From Brumimicrobium oceani (GTDB lineage: Bacteria > Bacteroidota > Bacteroidia > Flavobacteriales_D > Crocinitomicaceae), in the NCBI RefSeq assembly GCF_003143775.1, contig NZ_QFRJ01000002.1, positions 454,501 through 518,500 of the forward strand: a stretch of 64,000 nucleotides of DNA, in the 5' to 3' direction. Below are positions 52,044 to 60,901 of the stretch, one piece after another; positions within the stretch are counted from its first letter, which is position 1, and every line of letters begins with the position of its first letter. The position numbers and the translations under genes were made by a program. The notes beneath the pieces were generated by a model. The model was not told where the DNA came from. It saw only the letters and a list, made by a program, of their open reading frames with translations, and made no database searches.

Positions 52044-52499
52044 TTTGGTCATTTCTTGGTAAGAAGGAATTTCTTCGAAATATTGAATTGCTCCCGATTT
52101 TTGATCCACGAATGCGGTAATAGTTTGTAATCCATTGGTGAGGATGAGCCATTGCACACGTAGTTTAAAATTGTATTGTGCGATTTGATGTAAAACGGCT
52201 TCATTGAGTTTAATTTTCGGAGCTTTACATTCAATAATTGCTATTGCTTTTCCTTCTCGGTTAAAGATAACTCCATCACATCTGCGTACCATTTTGTTGA
52301 CTTCAATTGGATATTCAGCCGCGATGAGAGGTAAAGGAACCTCTTTATGTTCGACTAAGAAATGTAATATATGTTGTCTCACCCATTCTTCAGGAGTAAG
52401 CAGAAGTTTTTTCTTCCTAAAAACATCCCAAACGTAAATCTCCTCCCCTTTTTTGGAGAGTTTTAATGCAGTTTTTGGGAAATTCAATGGTGTTAACAT
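52041..52499 (-). CDS. Stand-alone type I restriction HsdR N-terminal domain protein
   Basis: A 152-residue protein made of one PD-(D/E)xK nuclease-like domain (HsdR_N, PF13588 type). Candidate active-site residues are D75 (RRCDGVIFN) and E90-x-K92 (AIIECKAPK), with E38 earlier (TPEEWVRQHIL). Helicase, specificity and methylase subunits are absent, so it is not a type I restriction system. Stand-alone copies are common in Bacteroidota, which points to a housekeeping DNA role. Function unproven. Confidence 0.85.
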   Translation of the reverse strand: MLTPLNFPKTALKLSKKGEEIYVWDVFRKKKLLLTPEEWVRQHILHFLVEHKEVPLPLIAAEYPIEVNKMVRRCDGVIFNREGKAIAIIECKAPKIKLNEAVLHQIAQYNFKLRVQWLILTNGLQTITAFVDQKSGAIQYFEEIPSYQEMTK

Positions 52500-52624
52500 G
52501 CCGCAAAAATACTATTAAAAAGTCTTGAAATAAATTTTTGGTTATTGAACTTAATATTAAGTAAGGTGCTGAAATCAATCTTTTGTATATTTGATTCAAA
52601 TTGTTTTGATAATAATTATAAACT

Positions 52625-53137
52625 ATGAAATACCTCCTTCTGTTTTTAGCATCAAGCTTGCTTTTATTTGGATGTGAAAATAAAGTCCCTAATCAAGAGA
52701 CTAAAATCACTGTAAAGAATCATGCTGTCGAGAGTTTGTCTGGAAAGTCAGCCAAACAAAAACTAACCAAAAAGGTTTATGTTCCAGTGTATTCCAATAT
52801 TTATCAAAGCACACGAAACGATAGAACTTCCTTGACTTCTACTTTAAGTATTCACAACACGAGTGAGACTGACACTTTATTCATTACAAGAATTGATTAT
52901 TTCGATACCCAAGGAAAACTTGTAAAGAAATACCTCGAAAACCCAATATATGTCAACACTTTTGAAACGATAGAGTACGTAGTAGATGAAAAAGATGACA
53001 GTGGTGGTTCTGGGGCAAATTTCGTAGTTGAATGGTATGGAAGTGAAAAATTAAACCCTTTATTTCAAGCGGTTATGATTGGTGGATTAGGAAGTAAATC
53101 TTTCTCTTTCACCACAGAAGGGGTTTATTTTGAATGA
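52625..53137 (+). CDS. DUF3124 family lipoprotein
   Basis: A 170-residue lipoprotein: signal MKYLLLFLASSLLLFGC with lipid-carrying C17. The mature domain is beta-rich and matches DUF3124 (VYVPVYSNIYQSTRNDRTSL, DTLFITRIDYFDTQGKLVKK, FVVEWYGSEKLNPLFQAVMI). It is the first of three short plus-strand genes in a row, 26 bp before the next. Function unknown. Confidence 0.82.
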   Translation: MKYLLLFLASSLLLFGCENKVPNQETKITVKNHAVESLSGKSAKQKLTKKVYVPVYSNIYQSTRNDRTSLTSTLSIHNTSETDTLFITRIDYFDTQGKLVKKYLENPIYVNTFETIEYVVDEKDDSGGSGANFVVEWYGSEKLNPLFQAVMIGGLGSKSFSFTTEGVYFE

Positions 53138-53163
53138 AGTTATCTCATTAAACACTCGTAATT

Positions 53164-53460
53164 ATGGAGCACAAGACACTAAAAGAGTTGATACAAAAAT
53201 TGGGGGAACTTCATAAAGAAGCTGTGAAACACACCCTTTCCCTCACTAAACCCGAAGCTGAAAGACTAATTCAAAATAAAAGCAAGGATATTAAAGTCAT
53301 TGAAAGAACTTTGGATGCATTGTTAGAAACTGCTTTTGATGAGGAAGTATTGATTGTATACAAAAAATTATGTCGCTATTATTATGATATAGACCAACGC
53401 GCAGCAATTCAATATGTTGATTTTTATCGAGAAATGTGGGACAGTGATTTAGGGGATTAA
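53164..53460 (+). CDS. Hypothetical helical protein of 98 residues
   Basis: A soluble, mostly helical protein (TLKELIQKLGELHKEAVKHT, CRYYYDIDQRAAIQYVDFYR) with one cysteine and no signal peptide. No family recognised. It lies 26 bases after the DUF3124 gene and 54 bases before a small lipoprotein gene, so all three could share a transcript. Codon use and base composition are like the neighbours. Confidence 0.65.
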   Translation: MEHKTLKELIQKLGELHKEAVKHTLSLTKPEAERLIQNKSKDIKVIERTLDALLETAFDEEVLIVYKKLCRYYYDIDQRAAIQYVDFYREMWDSDLGD

Positions 53461-53514
53461 CATTTATCCAACAACATTCTGTTTAAAATTCCGTTCTGTT
53501 CTAAAACATACTTT

Positions 53515-53733
53515 ATGAAAACTCTATTCCAATCCATTTCTGCACTAACTCTTCTCAGTTTACTTCTTATTAGCTGCAAGAAAGAATACACTTGCGAATG
53601 CTTTAATCCTGGTGGAGTATTTGAAACTCATTCAATAAAGGATACAAAAAAGAATGCGGAAGAAAAATGTTCAGAATATGCTGTGAAATTTCAAACCATG
53701 CCATTTAGCGAAACCTCTTGCCAGCTCAAATGA
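53515..53733 (+). CDS. Small lipoprotein of 72 residues
   Basis: A signal peptide with lipobox (LLSLLLISC, C21) is followed by a compact 50-residue domain containing four cysteines (YTCECF, EEKCSEY, ETSCQLK) that could form two disulfides. Similar short lipoproteins with KKEYTCEC starts are frequent in flavobacteria and have no known function. Confidence 0.75.
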   Translation: MKTLFQSISALTLLSLLLISCKKEYTCECFNPGGVFETHSIKDTKKNAEEKCSEYAVKFQTMPFSETSCQLK

Positions 53734-53882
53734 GGTAAATGAGCAAAGGGCAATAACCGTATTTCTTAATAATTCTTGTCACTAAACGCTATTCGAAAAT
53801 TTCTTCCGTACATCTCCTTTTCCATTTCTTTCTAAATCAGCTTAAAAATCGTACCTTGCACGCCTATTTAAAGTAGATAATT

Positions 53883-55739
53883 ATGGAGGCAAATAAAATG
53901 CGAGATTATATTAAAGATGTACTTATAAACATGCCAAGTGATTGGTTGGAATTAACTACGCACCGATTAGATATTTATGATGAAGAGTTAGCAAAAACTC
54001 AGTTTTTAAGTCAATTGGAAGAGTTGTTTCAAAAGAACACTTCTGATTTATTATCATTAGAAAAATTGCCTACAGCTTATGATTATATTCGTTTAGGTCA
54101 CCCTTTGTCTTGTGTATTGGAATGGGGAATCGCACAATTACATAATTTAAACGCAGAAAATGTAATCAGTTTTGATTCAAATATCGTTCCTGTTTTGGCA
54201 GTTTTAAGAACAAATTCATTAGCCAATAAAAAGACTCAGATTTGTTACGTAGACCAATTACCAGCCAATTTTGATGCGGAAATTATTCAAAACGTATATG
54301 AATACAATTTCGAATTAAAGAAAGTTGATAAAGCAGCAGATGTTCACTCATTTGATGGAAGCACAATCTTTATTTCTGAGGATAATAAAATTGGAGATAT
54401 TCAGCTTACTGACCACATCGACTTTTACCTTAATTTACATGCTCACATAGGAAGTGTTTTGACTGTAAATGGAGAGAAAAATGAAAGTTATATTTCAGAC
54501 ATTCAGCATGTGAGAAGAAGAGAAACAATTGCGATGACACCAGACAATTGTGATGTAGCTTTAAATGCATTTGTTGAAGATGCTGCGATTGATTTTGATG
54601 CTTTTTTTGATAGAAATTTAGAAGAAAATAAAACAAGCGTTTTAAACTCGATTAATGAAATTACAGGTACAGAAATAAAACCTTTGGTGGCTTCCAGCGG
54701 ACTTTCTATGCAATACGCAATCATGATGGGACTTATTCATGATGCGATGGAAAATCACAAAGGGAAAGCAATTAAATTTATTGTCCCTCCGAATTGTTAT
54801 GGAGGAACAAACGACCAAGCGAGAAGAGTTGCAGCGTGTAATGACAATGTTGAAGTTGTCGATTTACCAGTAGACGGCGACAATGACATGGTTCAAAGTA
54901 TCAATACTGTGCTTACGAAAGTAGCAAAGGAAGATGCTGTACCTTATATCATTGCTGAAATCCCAACAAATCCAAGAGTTGAAGTTCCAGACTTAGAGGC
55001 TTTAAAAGCAGCTTTAAGTGCTGAGAGAAAAACTGAAAAAGGCGAAGTTGCTGTTGACCCAGTTTTTATTTTAGACCAAACATTTTGTCCGAACGTTCAT
55101 TTCTTAGGTGAAGGAGAAATTCTTTCAACGGTGAGAACAATTTCTTACGCAAGTGGTTCGAAATTTCCAAGTGGTGGAAAAGTCACTGCTGGATATTGTG
55201 TTGGAAACAATAAAACGCAAGCGTTAATGGATAAAATTGAATTGCATTTGACACTTTGTGATAACGAAGCAACTCATCTTCAATATGAATATTTGTCAAA
55301 ACAATTGCCTTCAATGAATCAAAGAATTGCAGATGCATACAAAAATACGCGTGAATTTGTAAACTTTATTCATGATGTTTTACCTGAAGCAAAAATCAAT
55401 TTTGTTTCTGATGAATTGGCTGAGCAAGAATTTACACCTTCCGTTTTCTCTTTGGATCTTCCAACAAAAGGAGATACAGCCGAAGAAAAAGAAGCACATA
55501 AAAGAGCTTTGAATTTGAGATTAATCAACATGATGATTACAGAAATTCCTAATGAAAGTAAGTTCTGTGTAAGTTATGGTCAGTTGAAAGGTTGTTACTG
55601 GACGATTCCAGCGACATCAACACAAGGAACAACAAAAGAAGGAGATAAGGATTACATAGTTCGAGCTTCACTTTCTGGAAACATGGATTTAGAAAAACAT
55701 AAGGAAGTGTTTCAGAAATTTGTAAAATCAATTGGTTAG
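53883..55739 (+). CDS. Large PLP-dependent enzyme of the Cys/Met metabolism (transsulfuration) fold
   Basis: A 618-residue protein, about 220 residues longer than typical cystathionine gamma-synthase/lyase enzymes. The fold-type I core starts near 265 (LVASSGLSMQYAIMMGLIHD). It has NCYGGTN (Y306), pyridine-binding D398 in ILDQTFCPN and probable Schiff-base K427 in SYASGSKFPSGGK. The N-terminal 230 residues begin RDYIKDVLINMPSDWLELTT and contain RLGHPLSCVLEWGIAQLHNL. I recognise no named domain there. It may act on cystathionine, methionine or a related thioether; the reaction is unassigned. Confidence 0.75.
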   Translation: MEANKMRDYIKDVLINMPSDWLELTTHRLDIYDEELAKTQFLSQLEELFQKNTSDLLSLEKLPTAYDYIRLGHPLSCVLEWGIAQLHNLNAENVISFDSNIVPVLAVLRTNSLANKKTQICYVDQLPANFDAEIIQNVYEYNFELKKVDKAADVHSFDGSTIFISEDNKIGDIQLTDHIDFYLNLHAHIGSVLTVNGEKNESYISDIQHVRRRETIAMTPDNCDVALNAFVEDAAIDFDAFFDRNLEENKTSVLNSINEITGTEIKPLVASSGLSMQYAIMMGLIHDAMENHKGKAIKFIVPPNCYGGTNDQARRVAACNDNVEVVDLPVDGDNDMVQSINTVLTKVAKEDAVPYIIAEIPTNPRVEVPDLEALKAALSAERKTEKGEVAVDPVFILDQTFCPNVHFLGEGEILSTVRTISYASGSKFPSGGKVTAGYCVGNNKTQALMDKIELHLTLCDNEATHLQYEYLSKQLPSMNQRIADAYKNTREFVNFIHDVLPEAKINFVSDELAEQEFTPSVFSLDLPTKGDTAEEKEAHKRALNLRLINMMITEIPNESKFCVSYGQLKGCYWTIPATSTQGTTKEGDKDYIVRASLSGNMDLEKHKEVFQKFVKSIG

Positions 55740-55740
55740 G

Positions 55741-55912
55741 ATTCAAAACAATAAACATTTACCGAAGGAATAATGTAGGGACGATTTGCAAATCGTCCTT
55801 TTACATTATTAAATGTATTATTTGATTCAAAAATTGGATAAAATTCAAAAATCCAACGAAAAACCCATTTATCGAAGACAATAAAGGGACGATTTGCAAA
55901 TCGTTCTCCATT
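55741..55912. repeat. Tandem pair of GGGACGATTTGC-family repeats
   Basis: Cores at 55775-55802 and 55884-55908, 109 bp apart, each after an ATTCAAAA-type leader and CGAAG. They lie between the PLP enzyme stop and a terminator hairpin. Confidence 0.85.
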
Positions 55913-55936
55913 ATGATAAATGGTTATTTCAATAAT

Positions 55937-55966
55937 TAGGGAGGTCGAAAAGCCTCCCTTTTTTTA
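55937..55966 (+). terminator. Terminator after the repeat pair, downstream of the PLP enzyme
   Basis: GGGAGG-TCGAAAAG-CCTCCC followed by seven T. It ends at the stop codon of the convergent 109-residue gene. Confidence 0.7.
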
Positions 55967-56293
55967 TCGTTTTATTTTCTTGTAATCACCATAAACAAGA
56001 ATCAGCCAATAGAAACTAAAGGTACTTGCTGTGAAAATAGTTGCTACTATAAATGTTTGCGACTGAAAGGGATTTCCTTCAGTTTGGTGATAAAAGTAGA
56101 CTGATAATGTCAGTAGAAGCAAATACATAATTCCAAAAATATAAAAGTAACTTCCATTTGAATTGGTAGCTTTTTGTTTTTTAGGAATCAATGCCTTCTC
56201 AGCATTAATTTGATGAATAATCCTGTCTTTTAATTTATCATCAGCCTTCAACTTTGTTTCTGCTAATAAATCTTTTATTTCTTTTTCTTCCAT
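55964..56293 (-). CDS. Small membrane protein of the sigma-factor operon
   Basis: A 109-residue protein with a helical, charged N-terminus (MEEKEIKDLLAETKLKADDK) and two membrane helices (about 46-66 and 78-100). It follows the ECF sigma gene by five bases. The position and topology suggest an anti-sigma or regulatory partner, but it lacks the HxxxCxxC zinc-binding anti-sigma motif. Role is inferred from context only. Confidence 0.7.
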   Translation of the reverse strand: MEEKEIKDLLAETKLKADDKLKDRIIHQINAEKALIPKKQKATNSNGSYFYIFGIMYLLLLTLSVYFYHQTEGNPFQSQTFIVATIFTASTFSFYWLILVYGDYKKIKR

Positions 56294-56298
56294 GATAA

Positions 56299-56832
56299 TT
56301 ATTTTAAAATGTCATGTAATTTTTTTCGGGCTCTGAAAAGTATTATTTTGACATTACTTTTCGTTAAGGACATAATTTCAGAAATTTCAGTCACCGAGTA
56401 TTCCTCTAAATAATAAAGAGAAATAACTACCGCTTCATTTCGTGGCAGCTGTTCAATCGCTTTATTCACACGATTTTTTTGATTTTCTTGCTCATCCAAT
56501 TGACCCGCCTCGGCAATTATCTTTTGCAGGTCTTCTGATGTATTCTCGTTAAAACCCTCCTCGCTCCTACTTTTAACTTTGTTGATTGCTGTAATTCCTG
56601 TATTGTAAACAATGCGATAAAACCAAGTAGAAAATTTACTGTTTAATCGGTAAGTATTCAAATTAAAATACGCTTTAACAAAAGCATTTTGCACAACATC
56701 TTCCGCCTCCTGCTTATTTCCTAAAATACGAAAAGCAATTGTCAAGGCCATGCCTTGATATTGATCCACAAGAATACCGAAAGAAGAAGAGTCTCCTTTC
56801 AGTATTTGCTTTATGAGTTGCTTTTCTGTCAT
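56299..56832 (-). CDS. ECF sigma-70 family RNA polymerase sigma factor
   Basis: A 177-residue ECF sigma factor. Region 2 spans about 12-75 (LVDQYQGMALTIAFRILGNK, EAEDVVQNAFVKAYFNLNTY, KFSTWFYRIVYNTGI). Region 4 spans about 120-175 (IEQLPRNEAVVISLYYLEEY, SVTEISEIMSLTKSNVKIIL, FRARKKL). It directs transcription of a small regulon, probably a cell-envelope or stress response. It lies two bases after the DUF6249 gene and five before the membrane protein gene. No duplicated promoter typical of autoregulation is evident. Confidence 0.92.
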   Translation of the reverse strand: MTEKQLIKQILKGDSSSFGILVDQYQGMALTIAFRILGNKQEAEDVVQNAFVKAYFNLNTYRLNSKFSTWFYRIVYNTGITAINKVKSRSEEGFNENTSEDLQKIIAEAGQLDEQENQKNRVNKAIEQLPRNEAVVISLYYLEEYSVTEISEIMSLTKSNVKIILFRARKKLHDILK

Positions 56833-56834
56833 AC

Positions 56835-57218
56835 CTAGTCTTCTTCCGTTTCATTATATTTCTTTGACATAAAGAAATAAATCAAATGTGAAATTCCTAA
56901 GAAAAGTAGAACCGTTGGCGCGATTGCCCAGAACCCTTCATCCTCATTTAAATTAAAAGATTTGACAATAACAATACCAATTCCAACACCTAAACCTAAA
57001 CCAATTAATAAAGTAGCATTTTTCAATGTTTTCAGCCGATTCGGGATTTCTTTATCATCACTTGGAGGTATCAGACCTTGCTTTATCATTTCCATTCTTT
57101 CATTATGCTTATAGTTTGCTGTGCGCAACGCAAAATAAACCCCTAATCCGATAGGCAAAGCAATAGCAGATAGAATTGCAACTATAGCTATTACACTTCC
57201 AAAAATATCATTCATCAT
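56835..57218 (-). CDS. DUF6249-type membrane protein
   Basis: A 127-residue membrane protein with three helices. The first segment is IVAILSAIALPIGLGVYFAL. A cytoplasmic loop NHxxRMEMIKQGL-like (KHNERMEMIKQGLIPP) is the recognisable family feature. It heads the three-gene ECF sigma operon, with a two-base gap. This pairing with ECF sigma factors is common in Bacteroidota. Function unknown; it may help sense membrane state. Confidence 0.78.
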   Translation of the reverse strand: MMNDIFGSVIAIVAILSAIALPIGLGVYFALRTANYKHNERMEMIKQGLIPPSDDKEIPNRLKTLKNATLLIGLGLGVGIGIVIVKSFNLNEDEGFWAIAPTVLLFLGISHLIYFFMSKKYNETEED

Positions 57219-57629
57219 TTCTAATTTTAAGTTAAAACTATTTTCGTCTCAGTAATAAGACTAATGATAAAATGATTTGGTTACAAATTCGATATCTTTT
57301 TAAAAAAATGGACAGTCGTTCCCAAGAAACATAGATGTACAGTTTCTCTCTAATGGTTCATGGATGACACGGATTTTCTTACCTCAGATGATTGCTCATT
57401 GTCACAGATTTTGCAAAACGAGAATAAACTCAGTGTAAAAGAGTTAACTGAATTACAGCACTTCATTGAAATAAGGACTGATAATATCATTGTGTTTGTG
57501 AAAATGACAAGTAATTTTTAACTGATACAGTTCTTGCTTAATTTTTTTATACTATCTTCAATTTTGTTAATTTTATTCACAATCGTTGGAGTGCAACTAA
57601 GATTTACATTAAAAAAAATTAAATAACTT
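57219..57629. other. Intergenic region of 411 bp between divergent genes
   Basis: Apart from the doubtful small ORF at 57360-57521, I see no repeat or strong promoter box. It should hold the promoters of the sigma operon and of the thioredoxin-like gene. Confidence 0.5.
57360..57521 (+). CDS. Possible 53-residue ORF
   Basis: ATG at 57360 to TAA at 57519-57521. The product begins MDDTDFLTSDDCSLSQILQN, with LSVKELTELQHFIEIRTDNI later. Acidic, with a helix-like middle, no signal peptide. It has no supporting terminator, promoter or recognised family. It may be a gene remnant or chance ORF. Confidence 0.25.
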   Translation: MDDTDFLTSDDCSLSQILQNENKLSVKELTELQHFIEIRTDNIIVFVKMTSNF

Positions 57630-58895
57630 ATGCGTATAGCGAAAAATAAAATTTTCTTTTTCATTACTATTCTTCTTTTGGGGATTCAAAATATCACTCA
57701 AGCTCAAGATTCTCTGTTCATCAAATTTAATAATGGATATTATCATGCAAGTGATAATTCACATGGTTTTATGAAATTACTCCAATGCTCTTCGGATGGA
57801 ACAGTCACACATTATGGTAAAGTTCAAAAAGTTATTTATCCAGAAAATTTCAACATCAAAGATTCTGCTTTAGCGTTTAACTATTTTACAGGTTGGAAAA
57901 ACTCTATAACAGTTAAGTCTACTCCTTTCTTATTTGGAAATTACAAGAGCTATAAACCCATTGTTTATGTAGACTACAATCATAATCTAGATTTTTCTGA
58001 TGATGGCCAACCACTGATTTTTGATGAGGACTCTACACTTGTTGTCTATTTGAGCAATTCAGAAAACTCAAATGCTCAATTTCCAATAAAATTTTTCTAC
58101 CCAAAACTCACTACTGAATCAAAAGCACAAATCGCATCTATCATTACAAATTCTGGTCCTGACGCTCTTGGAAATACTGCCCTCAACATTGATTATTGGC
58201 TAGCTGATAAAAGAATGAATTATCGAGTTACGGAAACGTTAATTAACGGAGAGGAAGTTAAAATTGGACTTTACGATAATAATTGCAATGGATTGTACAA
58301 TGACCTCGGTAAAGACAGGATTGTTATAGGAGATTATGAAAATGATTTAATTTTCGGAGAGTTAGATAAAGGTGCGGTCGAATATAATAGCACAACACAA
58401 ATTGAAGTTGGCGGTGGAATTTATGAGATTCAAGAAATCGAAGCAACCGGAAAGCACATTATTTTAAAAAGAAGTCAAAAAGAATTTAATCGACCATTAG
58501 GAATTGGAGACAATATTTCTCATTTCGAAATCGAGTTGATTAATGGTCAAAAGAAAACAGTAAAGGAAATTCAAGAAAGTGAAAAATATTTACTTCTGGA
58601 CTTTTGGGGAACATGGTGCAAAGGATGTACGCAACAACTTCCAGATTTAAAAGAGTTGGTAAAATCAAATAGCGAAAATGTTCAGGTCTTAGGATTAATT
58701 GTAAATGATAAAATCGAAAATGTAAATAAATACATTGAGAAACATAATTTAAAATGGCAACAAGGATTTTCAAACGAAGAGATAATCGAAAAACTTAGAA
58801 TTGATGGTTTTCCTACTTACTTATTATTGGACAATGAGGGGAAAATTCTTATGATGAACGGTGAAATTGAGGAGATTAAGAAGATAATTAAGTAA
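57630..58895 (+). CDS. Secreted TlpA-like thioredoxin-fold protein
   Basis: A 421-residue protein with a signal peptide (MRIAKNKIFFFITILLLGIQ, cleavage near TQAQ). About 260 residues of an unrecognised beta-rich, EF-hand-like region follow (VYVDYNHNLDFSDDGQPLIF, GLYDNNCNGLYNDLGKDRIV, both calcium-loop-like with D-x-N/D-x-D patterns). A C-terminal thioredoxin-like domain has W-C330-K-G-C333 and cis-Pro P395 (GFPTYLLLD). Likely a periplasmic thiol reductase in the ResA/TlpA style. Monocistronic. Confidence 0.85.
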   Translation: MRIAKNKIFFFITILLLGIQNITQAQDSLFIKFNNGYYHASDNSHGFMKLLQCSSDGTVTHYGKVQKVIYPENFNIKDSALAFNYFTGWKNSITVKSTPFLFGNYKSYKPIVYVDYNHNLDFSDDGQPLIFDEDSTLVVYLSNSENSNAQFPIKFFYPKLTTESKAQIASIITNSGPDALGNTALNIDYWLADKRMNYRVTETLINGEEVKIGLYDNNCNGLYNDLGKDRIVIGDYENDLIFGELDKGAVEYNSTTQIEVGGGIYEIQEIEATGKHIILKRSQKEFNRPLGIGDNISHFEIELINGQKKTVKEIQESEKYLLLDFWGTWCKGCTQQLPDLKELVKSNSENVQVLGLIVNDKIENVNKYIEKHNLKWQQGFSNEEIIEKLRIDGFPTYLLLDNEGKILMMNGEIEEIKKIIK

Positions 58896-59061
58896 AATAA
58901 TTATTAAGAACATAAGACAATCAATCAAAATTCAACATTTAAAAAAACAACTATACCATGATATAAAAACGACTAAATCACTTCAATTTATGATTATGAA
59001 AAATCTTGTTTTAGCTACTTTGTAGTCGTTGCCTATTTCAAAGAAAAACAAATTACTCCAC

Positions 59062-60723
59062 TTACTTCCCCTTATTCGCATCCTTAAACAATATCTGATA
59101 AAGTAAATACATTCCAATCAATGCGGCAATTATAAAAAGGACAAAGGCAAATGCTGGATAACCAAATACGGTGAAAGAACTTGGAATTTGAACCAACATA
59201 GCAGCTCCAATAATTAATGCGGCGATAATTAAGCCTGCTGTGATTCGATTGGCTACTTTTTGAAACGCTCCAGTGAATTTATCTTCATCAATCGTGTCTA
59301 CTTTAACCCTAATCTTATTGTTGGCTAGGTTTTCAGAGAATTTATTGATGCGAAATGGCAAGTTTTCAGTTAAATCTTTCATTTCTAAGAATAATTCCAT
59401 GAAATTACTTGGCTTCAAGTCTTCCTTCATTTTCTTCTGCATCAACTTCTGAACATACTTCTTCATCGTTTGCTGCATATCGTAATCAGGAGTTAGATAG
59501 GCCACAATTTGATCTAAATTCAATAGAATTTTACCTAGAATATTCAAATCTACAGGAATATGAATATTTTGTTTAGCGGCCATTTGATTGATCTCAATAA
59601 GAATTCGCCCCGTTTGTAAATCTTTGGCTTTTTGATTTTCGCTTTCTTGGATTTTGCGTTCTATATTTTTCTTAAAGAGTGCAACATCTACTTTTTGCTC
59701 ATCATATTCACTAATAGACAATAACAATTCTGAAACTCTTCTACTGTCATAGTTACTTAATCCAATTATTAGTTTGAGCACCGTTTCTTGCATTTCGTTG
59801 CTAAATCTGGCCACCATTCCGGCATCCATCAATGCAATTTTATTTTCAGGTGTCAAATAAACGTTTCCTGGATGAGGGTCAGCATGCGCAATTCCATCAA
59901 TAATGATTTGCTTTAAATATCCTTTTATTAAATCATCAACCAAAGGAACTAAATCTAAATCCATCAATTTTAACGGAGAAACTTTGGTGATTTTTCCACC
60001 TTCAACAAATTCCATTGTCAATACGCGAGATGAACAATAATCCATAATTGGCGCTGGAATAAACAAGAGTTTAAAATCCTTTAAATTCTCTTTCAGCGTA
60101 ATTAAGTTTTGTGCTTCTAGGGTATAATCCAATTCCTTCAAAAGAATATAGCGCAATTCTTCAATTACGTTATGAACACCAAAGTTTCGTGCAACTTCAC
60201 TAACACTTTCGGCTTTTTCAGAAATATCCATCAAAGTATCTAAGTCTTCGATAAAGCGTTTTCTAATTCCAGGACGTTGAATTTTAACGGCTACCGTTTC
60301 TCCAGAATGCATTATTGCCTTATGAACTTGCCCAATTGACGCACTTGCCATTGGTTTAGGGTCAAAAAATTTATAGGCTTTTGAAATTCTCATTCCCACC
60401 TCATCTTTAAAGATTTCTTCAATAATTTTGTAGTCTACCTCATCAACATCGTCTTGCAATGTTGCTAAAGCTTCCATAAATTGTGGAGGAAGTAAATCTG
60501 GTCGTGTAGAAAGTAGCTGACCTAACTTCACATAAGTTGGTCCCATTTTCTTGAGGTCTTCAGTTAATTCTTCAGGCGTGTGGTCAAATTCCGCAGAGGC
60601 ATCGGCCTTATCAGAGGACGGCACTCCGCCATCTGGAAAGGTGAAAACATCACTGTTCCAGTATTTCATCATGAATTTAAAAAAGCGAACGTATTTATCG
60701 TATTGATCAGGAAGAATACCCAT
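59062..60723 (-). CDS. ABC1/UbiB family kinase-like protein
   Basis: A 553-residue atypical kinase of the AarF/UbiB/ADCK group. It has the KxGQ motif (YVKLGQLLSTRPDLLP), the Ala-rich nucleotide loop ASASIGQVHKA, VAVKIQRPGI with the catalytic Lys, ELDYTLEAQNL, HADPHPGNVYL and LMDAGMVARF. Two helices at the C-terminus (about 490-545) anchor it in the membrane. Members support isoprenoid quinone or lipid metabolism. Its ATG overlaps an out-of-frame ATG on the opposite strand at 60722. Confidence 0.92.
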   Translation of the reverse strand: MGILPDQYDKYVRFFKFMMKYWNSDVFTFPDGGVPSSDKADASAEFDHTPEELTEDLKKMGPTYVKLGQLLSTRPDLLPPQFMEALATLQDDVDEVDYKIIEEIFKDEVGMRISKAYKFFDPKPMASASIGQVHKAIMHSGETVAVKIQRPGIRKRFIEDLDTLMDISEKAESVSEVARNFGVHNVIEELRYILLKELDYTLEAQNLITLKENLKDFKLLFIPAPIMDYCSSRVLTMEFVEGGKITKVSPLKLMDLDLVPLVDDLIKGYLKQIIIDGIAHADPHPGNVYLTPENKIALMDAGMVARFSNEMQETVLKLIIGLSNYDSRRVSELLLSISEYDEQKVDVALFKKNIERKIQESENQKAKDLQTGRILIEINQMAAKQNIHIPVDLNILGKILLNLDQIVAYLTPDYDMQQTMKKYVQKLMQKKMKEDLKPSNFMELFLEMKDLTENLPFRINKFSENLANNKIRVKVDTIDEDKFTGAFQKVANRITAGLIIAALIIGAAMLVQIPSSFTVFGYPAFAFVLFIIAALIGMYLLYQILFKDANKGK

Positions 60724-60901
60724 GTTGTATTATTTTTTCTGTGTAATCTACGAAAAATGCGCTTATGGTAGCTTTTTTTATGAAAAATTAGAAAGAATAG
60801 CACAAGTCTTATTTTTCAGAATTCTGAAATATCAGGCAAATGCCGTATTTCCTGGCAGCCACTTTCCCTCTAATTTTACAATGAATTTTAAAACAAATAG
60901 T

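Noticed and set aside
52041-52499. Type I restriction system
   Set aside because: Only the small HsdR N-terminal-like domain exists; no helicase, specificity or methylase subunit is nearby.
58996-59025. Nine-codon ORF resembling the start of a signal peptide (MKNLVLATL)
   Set aside because: Too short to be a gene; at most a remnant of a lost secreted protein.
60722-60901. Sixty-residue N-terminal extension of the T9SS cargo gene
   Set aside because: It overlaps the divergent kinase start, has no signal features, and a clean signal peptide begins at 60902.
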